Below, piece after piece: positions 7,475 to 11,214 of a stretch of DNA of 11,214 nucleotides. This stretch comes from Bacteroidia bacterium. GTDB lineage: Bacteria; Bacteroidota; Bacteroidia; Bacteroidales; Dysgonomonadaceae. The notes below the pieces were generated by a model. The model did no database searches, had not been told where the DNA came from, and saw only the letters and a list, made by a program, of their open reading frames with translations. A program made the position numbers and the translations under genes. Location of the stretch: positions 1 through 11,214 of the forward strand of contig BNXH01000057.1 in the NCBI GenBank assembly GCA_025999435.1, in the 5' to 3' direction. Each line of letters begins with the position of its first letter. Position 1 is the stretch's first letter.

Positions 7475-8857
7475 ATGAAAACATTCCTTCCTCTTTTCGC
7501 ATTGCTAGTCATACTTCTCATGTGTAGTAGTTGTGTTCGCAGTAACTACCGGATGTTAGGAAAAGATTCCAAAAAGATTGAGAACGAGTTGGCAAAATAT
7601 TTTGCCGGTCACTTAGCGGGAAATGCCGAACACTCTGACGATCGCTCACCTATCAGGCTCGCGGATATTGTCCAAGAGCGGGAACTGGTATGGAAGGCGT
7701 GGAAAGCTGCCAATACGGATTTTGATGAGGAAAAACTGATCGGGCTTGAACCGCTGGCCGAACGTTACTCGGATAACTGGCACCTGCCACAGGAGCTTGA
7801 AGCCGATGCCGTGATGCCATACTATTGGGGTTCGAAAGGAGAAAAGCCACAAGAGGGATTTCCGTTATTCGTTTATCTGCATGGCTCGGGACCGAAAGAC
7901 CGCGAATGGGAGGCCGGTATAACTCTGGCACAGCGGTTCAACGATTCGCCATCAGCCTATTTCGTACCGCAAATGCCTAACGAAAAGCGTTACCGGTGGT
8001 ATATGCAATCGAAGTTGTGGGCTTATGAAAAACTATTGCGGCAGGCTTTCACAAATGGCAATATAGATGCCAACAAAGTCTATTTCTTCGGCATTTCCGA
8101 AGGTGGCTATGGAAGCCAACGACTAGCTTCATTCTATGCCGACTATATGGCAGGTGCAGGTCCGATGGCCGGTGGCGAACCGCTGAAGAACGCCCCTGCC
8201 GGGAATTGCCGCAACATAGCTTTCTCTTTGCTCACCGGGGCTGAAGACGCCATGTTTCACAGAAACAAGCTGACGCAATATACGAAGGATGAGTTTGAAC
8301 GATTGCAGTCGGAGTATCCCGGAAGTTTTGTCCACCGTATCGAACTTATTCCCAACCACGCCCACTCAATAAACTACTCCACCACCACTCCCTGGCTTAG
8401 GCAGTTTACACGTAATCCATATCCGAAATTTGTGTCATGGGAGAATTTCGAGATGGACGGTTACTATCGGCAGGGATTTTACAATTTGGCGGTAAACGAG
8501 CGCTCAAACGACGACGCTTCGCAACGGACATACTATGAATTCCATATAAACGGCAACAATATCACCCTTCGGGCCGATCTGGTCTCTTATGAGACTATCG
8601 AAACCGATCCCAGGTGGGGCATAGAAATGAAATTTGGGAAGAACTATACGCCTGCCACCAAAGGAAAACTTACGGTCTATTTATGTCCGGAACTTGTAGA
8701 GTTGAGCAAAGATGTCAACTTGACCATAAACGGTAAAAAGGCGTTTCAGGGTAAGGTGAAGCTTGAGCGGAGACATCTGATCAACAGCTGCGCTCTGTTC
8801 TTCGACCCAAAGCGACTTTACCCTGCAGCCATCGAAATAGATCTGGCAGGTTTGTAG
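7475..8857 (+). CDS. Lipoprotein alpha/beta hydrolase (esterase/peptidase-like serine hydrolase)
   Basis: The 460-residue product has a hydrophobic signal ending in CSSC, with Cys20 the likely lipidation site; the -3 residue (Cys17) makes this lipobox slightly irregular. Residues about 105-310 form an alpha/beta-hydrolase core. They contain the oxyanion-type HGSG at 136-139, the nucleophile elbow GISEGG with Ser208, a likely acid Asp258 in LLTGAEDAMF, and His295 or His297 in PNHAHS as the catalytic histidine. This layout resembles feruloyl-esterase/PHB-depolymerase-like and prolyl-oligopeptidase-type enzymes. Residues about 320-460 form an extra beta-rich region (YYEFHINGNNITLRADL, LTVYLCPELVEL, VNLTINGKKAF) that looks like a small accessory domain. 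The substrate is not evident. The 133-bp gap after dsbD (7342-7474) is AT-rich, shows only a weak promoter candidate and no convincing terminator, so membership of the upstream operon is unsettled. Confidence 0.8.
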   Translation: MKTFLPLFALLVILLMCSSCVRSNYRMLGKDSKKIENELAKYFAGHLAGNAEHSDDRSPIRLADIVQERELVWKAWKAANTDFDEEKLIGLEPLAERYSDNWHLPQELEADAVMPYYWGSKGEKPQEGFPLFVYLHGSGPKDREWEAGITLAQRFNDSPSAYFVPQMPNEKRYRWYMQSKLWAYEKLLRQAFTNGNIDANKVYFFGISEGGYGSQRLASFYADYMAGAGPMAGGEPLKNAPAGNCRNIAFSLLTGAEDAMFHRNKLTQYTKDEFERLQSEYPGSFVHRIELIPNHAHSINYSTTTPWLRQFTRNPYPKFVSWENFEMDGYYRQGFYNLAVNERSNDDASQRTYYEFHINGNNITLRADLVSYETIETDPRWGIEMKFGKNYTPATKGKLTVYLCPELVELSKDVNLTINGKKAFQGKVKLERRHLINSCALFFDPKRLYPAAIEIDLAGL

Positions 8858-9016
8858 TTTGTTGACTGTTTCTCCCATATGTAAATATCAAAATATATAA
8901 AAGCCTGTTTAAATGTAAGCATTCGGCGAACCCCGCCAAGTAACATTAAAAAAAATTATAAGGATGCAGATGCGGTAGCATACCCTATACAAGGCTTGCA
9001 GCAAATTAACTTAACA
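8858..9016. other. Convergent intergenic gap, no gene seen
   Basis: This gap separates the stop codons of the hydrolase gene (plus strand) and rsmG (minus strand). It holds a weak nested inverted repeat: a TGT-containing outer arm near 8910-8915 and its partner ACATTAAA at 8943-8950 enclose GGCG (8925-8928) and CGCC (8934-8937). Neither strand has a T run directly after the structure, so it is not a standard intrinsic terminator. I see no ORF, tRNA or promoter here. Confidence 0.4.
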
Positions 9017-9637
9017 CTAGACCAGAACGTATATAATTTTCTTCGTCTTAAAAAATTCTTCCTCAAAATACATTGACAAATCATCGGCTTCTGCCGTCTT
9101 TTTAAAAGGAACCATCTCACTATCAAGATTGCCGCCTTTCAGACAAATAATCCCATTGGGAAGAGCATTATGTTGCTCTTTGGAAATGTTTTTCTTTACG
9201 ATTTTGACCAAGTCGGGTAGCGGCATAACAGCACGACTAACAACGAAGTCGAACTTCCCTTTTTCTTCCTCTGCCCGGCAATGACGAAATTGAATATTCT
9301 TTAACCCGATAGCATCGGATACTTCTGTGGCTACTTTTATCTTTTTGCCAATACTGTCTACTAAAAGGAATTCACATTTTGGGAAAAGAATCGCGAGAGG
9401 CACCCCCGGGAAACCGCCACCGGTACCGACATCCATAATTTTAGTACCATCGGTAAATTGAATTAACTTAGCAATAGCCAACGAATGGAGTACATGATGT
9501 AAATAAAGGTTCTCTATATCCTTACGTGAGATCACATTTATTTTCGAGTTCCAATCCACATATAGATCATATAGCGCTGTAAATTGCCTCTTCTGTTCTT
9601 CGCTTATATTAGGAAAATATTTAAGGATTATATCCAT
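9017..9637 (-). CDS. rsmG: 16S rRNA (guanine(527)-N7)-methyltransferase RsmG
   Basis: The 206-residue protein is the usual length for RsmG (GidB), which uses S-adenosylmethionine to methylate N7 of G527 in 16S rRNA in the 30S subunit. The SAM-binding motif is DVGTGGGFPG at residues 69-78. It is preceded by the family segment WNSKINVISRKDIENLYLHHVLHS (residues 29-52) and followed by LVDSIGKKIKVATEV and FDFVVSRAVMPL. The C-terminal ending FFKTKKIIYV is typical of Bacteroidales homologues. The ATG (9637-9635) directly follows the TAA of the upstream lipoprotein gene with no base between them, so translation is probably coupled and both genes are read from the promoter near 10,515. In other bacteria, loss of this enzyme gives low-level streptomycin resistance. 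Confidence 0.96.
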   Translation of the reverse strand: MDIILKYFPNISEEQKRQFTALYDLYVDWNSKINVISRKDIENLYLHHVLHSLAIAKLIQFTDGTKIMDVGTGGGFPGVPLAILFPKCEFLLVDSIGKKIKVATEVSDAIGLKNIQFRHCRAEEEKGKFDFVVSRAVMPLPDLVKIVKKNISKEQHNALPNGIICLKGGNLDSEMVPFKKTAEADDLSMYFEEEFFKTKKIIYVLV

Positions 9638-10486
9638 TTATTGCTTGAATAAAAATGAAATTGGAGAATCGGGTTTAAGGATCGCTGACAGCTCTGCAAA
9701 AGAGAAAGGTACTTGAATCTTACCCAACGAAGGTGCCGAATATTCTCCTTGGTTAAAGATATAGATCAAACCACTGTCATCCAGATAAAAATTGTTATTA
9801 GACGTGATATCTTCTATTCCCCAATAACCGAATTCGAGCAATTCTTCTGCCTTTTTTACGTTATTCTGCTCTATAATTTTACTGGTCAACATGGCATTTA
9901 AGACCTTCTTATAGTCGGGAATAAATATGTCTTGCTCTGTAACAACATTTCCTGTTTTCAGGTCTATCACAACGTTTTTATATAGAGTCGACGAATTGGC
10001 TCCACCCTTATAATCCATTGTAGATACCTGATAAGAAAGTAGTTTATTCTTGTCATATAATATTTTCGATTCTATCGATTTATAGAAAGAAAAATAATCT
10101 TCTGTTTCGCCCGACTCCGCCCAATCCGGAAACTGGACTTTTGCCTCGTCAATATAGTTCTTGATGTAGTCTTCGGCATACTTCTCCACTGCACTATCAG
10201 GACTCAATGCTTCATAACTTTCATCCTCTAAAATAGCATAATTAAGTTCACGCTGAATTTTAGATAGCACTCCCGCGTCGGAATATTTTACAGGAAAAAT
10301 ATATTTAACCTTCACTGTACACGACGGTTTCGTAGAATCATTATCCATGTGATATATTCTCGATACAGACAGTGAATCGTAAGTCACTTCATTTGGCGAA
10401 TCTGCCTTTTTCGTCTCGCAAGAGAAAAAAGCTCCGAGCAAAATACATGGTAAAATAATCCGTGTAAAAATAGCCTTCATCTTCAT
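9638..10486 (-). CDS. DUF3298/RsiV-like lipoprotein
   Basis: I place the start at the ATG at 10486-10484, giving 282 residues. An in-frame TTG one codon upstream is less likely, and a second ATG at 10480 is also possible. The N-terminus is a lipoprotein signal (IILPCILLGAFFSC, Cys23), followed by a charged ETKKADSPNE stretch. Residues about 40-170 resemble the DUF4163-type region and about 175-275 the DUF3298 domain: SYQVSTMDYKGGANSSTLYKNVVIDLKTGNVVTEQDIFIPDY is the recognisable core, and the later FNQGEYSAPSLGKIQVPFSF matches the usual ending. In Bacillus the same domain forms the outer part of the anti-sigma factor RsiV, which binds lysozyme. This protein has no cytoplasmic anti-sigma part or transmembrane helix, so it is not RsiV itself. 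Its role in Bacteroidales is unknown. It abuts rsmG (TAA directly followed by ATG). Confidence 0.85.
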   Translation of the reverse strand: MKMKAIFTRIILPCILLGAFFSCETKKADSPNEVTYDSLSVSRIYHMDNDSTKPSCTVKVKYIFPVKYSDAGVLSKIQRELNYAILEDESYEALSPDSAVEKYAEDYIKNYIDEAKVQFPDWAESGETEDYFSFYKSIESKILYDKNKLLSYQVSTMDYKGGANSSTLYKNVVIDLKTGNVVTEQDIFIPDYKKVLNAMLTSKIIEQNNVKKAEELLEFGYWGIEDITSNNNFYLDDSGLIYIFNQGEYSAPSLGKIQVPFSFAELSAILKPDSPISFLFKQ

Positions 10487-10510
10487 CAATTATCAAAATG
10501 AAACATCCTG

Positions 10511-10518
10511 CAAATATA
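10511..10518 (-). promoter_or_regulatory. Bacteroidetes -7 promoter box for the DUF3298 lipoprotein-rsmG pair
   Basis: On the minus strand this reads TATATTTG, a full match to the Bacteroidetes TAnnTTTG -7 element, followed by C. It lies 24 bp upstream of the chosen ATG, which would give a short leader of roughly 18-20 bases. The matching -33 element is poor: about 20 bp further upstream there is only a TTTTC-like stretch, inside an AT-rich inverted repeat. Confidence 0.5.
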
Positions 10519-10522
10519 GAGG

Positions 10523-10572
10523 ATTAAAAATTAAGAAAATCATTTTTAATATAAGATTTTAAATATTAAAAA
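10523..10572. repeat. AT-rich alternating inverted repeats upstream of the -7 box
   Basis: Three half-sites alternate in orientation with centres about 20 bp apart: ATTAAAAAT (10523-10531), ATTTTTAATAT (10542-10552) and ATATTAAAAA (10563-10572). The first two form a perfect 9-bp inverted repeat with a 10-bp spacer. The last two form a perfect 10-bp inverted repeat, also with a 10-bp spacer. The block sits directly upstream of the TATATTTG box, where an operator, UP-like element or bent DNA would be placed. The AT-rich composition raises the chance of coincidence. Confidence 0.5.
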
Positions 10573-10628
10573 GGTTACTATTTGAAAATTAGTAGGGCAA
10601 CCGCATCAAAATTTAGACTCCTGCCGGA

Positions 10629-10685
10629 ATAAACAGTTATCAGTTAGCAGTAAACAACTCGTACCTCGTATCTCGTCTACTCGTA
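10629..10685. repeat. Degenerate 7-bp tandem repeats (two motif classes)
   Basis: From 10629 the sequence divides into heptamers: ATAAACA, GTTATCA, GTTAGCA, GTAAACA, then ACTCGTA, CCTCGTA, TCTCGTC, and after a one-base slip ACTCGTA (10679-10685). The first class ends in CA, the second shares CTCGT. No reading frame is maintained, and the tract ends just before the large tandem array. It resembles the short heptanucleotide repeats seen between genes in some other bacteria. Confidence 0.7.
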
Positions 10686-10723
10686 ACTTTTTAACTAAAA
10701 TGTAACAAACCTCTACAACTATT

Positions 10724-10758
10724 TTTTAGCTGTTAGCCGATAGCTTTTAGCCGTTAGC
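10724..10758. repeat. NNNTAGC heptamer run, copy 1 (five units)
   Basis: The heptamers are TTTTAGC, TGTTAGC, CGATAGC, TTTTAGC and CGTTAGC, with no bases between them. The TAGCCG at 10748-10753 can pair with CGGCTA at 10771-10776. Confidence 0.85.
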
Positions 10759-10781
10759 CCCTTGCTCGCGCGGCTACCCTC

Positions 10782-10856
10782 TTTGTCATCCTGACCGCAG
10801 GGAAGGATCTCGATCTCCGAGAGACAGGAGATGCTTCCTGTCGTCAGCATGACAAA
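10782..10856. repeat. 75-bp imperfect palindrome, REP/BIME-like, copy 1
   Basis: The outer arms TTTGTCATCCTGAC and GTCAGCATGACAAA pair over 14 positions with one C-C mismatch. Inside, CAGGGAAGGATCTC pairs with GAGATGCTTCCTG with a bulged G and one G-G mismatch. This copy has the longest stem of the three. The GTCATCCTGAC...GAAGGATCTC pattern resembles abundant extragenic palindromes of bacteria. No transposase gene is in the window. Confidence 0.8.
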
Positions 10857-10893
10857 CCAGAATTTAACTAAAAAGTAACAAACCTCTACAGTT

Positions 10894-10921
10894 AATTAGC
10901 CTTTAGCTTTTAGCCGTTAGC
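10894..10921. repeat. NNNTAGC heptamer run, copy 2 (four units)
   Basis: The heptamers are AATTAGC, CTTTAGC, TTTTAGC and CGTTAGC. This run has one heptamer fewer than the other two copies, which explains most of the shorter 162-bp unit. Confidence 0.8.
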
Positions 10922-10943
10922 CCTTGCTTGCGCGGCTACCCTC

Positions 10944-11018
10944 TTTGTCATCCTGACCGCGGGGAAGGATCCCAATCCCCGGAAGACAGAAGATGCTTCC
11001 TATCGTCAGCATGACAAA
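10944..11018. repeat. 75-bp imperfect palindrome, REP/BIME-like, copy 2
   Basis: The outer arms are identical to those of copy 1, including the C-C mismatch. Differences fall in the inner stem and loop (GCGGGG for GCAGGG, CCTATC for CCTGTC, GGATCCC for GGATCTC), and they weaken the inner pairing. This is the most diverged copy. Confidence 0.8.
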
Positions 11019-11058
11019 CCAGAATTTAACTAAAAAGTAACAAACTTCTACAGTCATT

Positions 11059-11093
11059 TTTTAGCTGTTAGCCGATAGCTTTTAGCTGTTAGC
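11059..11093. repeat. NNNTAGC heptamer run, copy 3 (five units)
   Basis: The heptamers are TTTTAGC, TGTTAGC, CGATAGC, TTTTAGC and TGTTAGC. The run matches copy 1 except that the last unit starts with T rather than C. Confidence 0.85.
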
Positions 11094-11116
11094 CCCTTGC
11101 TCGCGCGGCTACCCTC

Positions 11117-11191
11117 TTTGTCATCCTGACCGCAGGGAAGGATCCCGATCCCCAAGAAACAGGAGATGCTTCCTGTCGTCAGCATGACAAA
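11117..11191. repeat. 75-bp imperfect palindrome, REP/BIME-like, copy 3
   Basis: It is exactly 75 bp like the other two, with identical outer arms and the same conserved C-C mismatch. The loop region (GATCCCGATCCCCAAGAAACAG) differs slightly from copy 1, while the right arm matches copy 1. Confidence 0.8.
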
Positions 11192-11214
11192 CCAGAATTT
11201 AACTAAAAAGTAAC

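Larger units (their letters stand above)
10691..11214. repeat. Tandem array of about 173-bp composite units, continuing past the window
   Basis: Units begin with TTAACTAAAA at 10691, 10864, 11026 and 11199, giving periods of 173, 162 and 173 bp plus a partial fourth copy of 16 bp. Each unit has the order: TTAACTAAAA(A/T)GTAACAAAC, C or T, TCTACA, a run of NNNTAGC heptamers, a GC-rich CTTGC(T/C)(C/T)GCGCGGCTACCCTC-like segment, a 75-bp palindromic element, and CCAGAA. Copies 1 and 3 are nearly identical; copy 2 is 11 bp shorter, all of it in or next to the heptamer run. There is no ORF, spacer variability or CRISPR-like layout. This accounts for the gene-free 10,690-11,214 stretch. Confidence 0.95.

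Noticed and set aside
8905..8950. Bidirectional intrinsic terminator between the convergent genes
   Set aside because: The inner stem is only 4 bp, the outer stem has a bulge and large internal loops, and there is no T run after the structure on either strand.
10487..10489. TTG as the start of the DUF3298 lipoprotein gene
   Set aside because: An ATG follows immediately in frame and another lies two codons further; both keep the lipoprotein signal, so an unusual TTG start is not needed.
10691..11214. CRISPR array
   Set aside because: Units of 162-173 bp repeat almost entirely, with no short identical repeats separated by unique spacers and no cas genes in view.

Overview
The window looks like a piece of a Bacteroidales (Bacteroidota) chromosome. 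The support is the gene content: a PKD-like lipoprotein next to a DUF1735 lipoprotein of the kind found downstream of SusC/SusD pairs, a TlpA-type thioredoxin with a DUF4369-like front, and an RsmG of clear Bacteroidales type. There is also a TAnnTTTG-type -7 promoter box, and ribosome sites are A-rich rather than strong Shine-Dalgarno sequences. The genus cannot be fixed from the sequence; a Dysgonomonas- or Parabacteroides-like organism is a guess.

Bases 1-7341 hold five plus-strand genes with gaps of 34, 12, 69 and 7 bp, so they are probably one operon whose start (most likely susC/susD-like genes) lies left of the window. In order they encode the C-terminal part of a PKD-like family surface lipoprotein; a lipoprotein with two DUF1735-like domains and a C-terminal galactose-binding (F5/8 type C-like) domain; an exported TlpA-like thioredoxin; an exported protease with two retropepsin-like lobes, both with intact DTGA; and a full-length DsbD. 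DsbD can carry electrons from cytoplasmic thioredoxin across the inner membrane and is the natural reductant for the TlpA-like protein. The operon therefore joins outer-membrane ligand capture to thiol reduction and proteolysis in the envelope. A hairpin between the TlpA gene and the protease gene may divide the transcript.

After 133 bp, 7475-8857 encodes a lipoprotein serine hydrolase (alpha/beta fold) with a C-terminal beta-rich domain. It faces a minus-strand pair across a 159-bp convergent gap. The pair is a DUF3298/RsiV-like lipoprotein followed by rsmG (16S rRNA m7G527 methyltransferase), with the stop codon of the first directly abutting the start codon of the second. A good -7 promoter box precedes the lipoprotein gene, with AT-rich inverted repeats just upstream of it.

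The right end (about 10,490-11,214) has no gene. It contains a tract of degenerate 7-bp repeats that runs into a tandem array with units of 173, 162 and 173 bp plus the first 16 bp of a fourth, cut by the window edge. Each unit combines 4-5 heptamers of the form NNNTAGC with a 75-bp imperfect palindrome that resembles a REP/BIME-type element. This composite repeat is the least explained part of the window.
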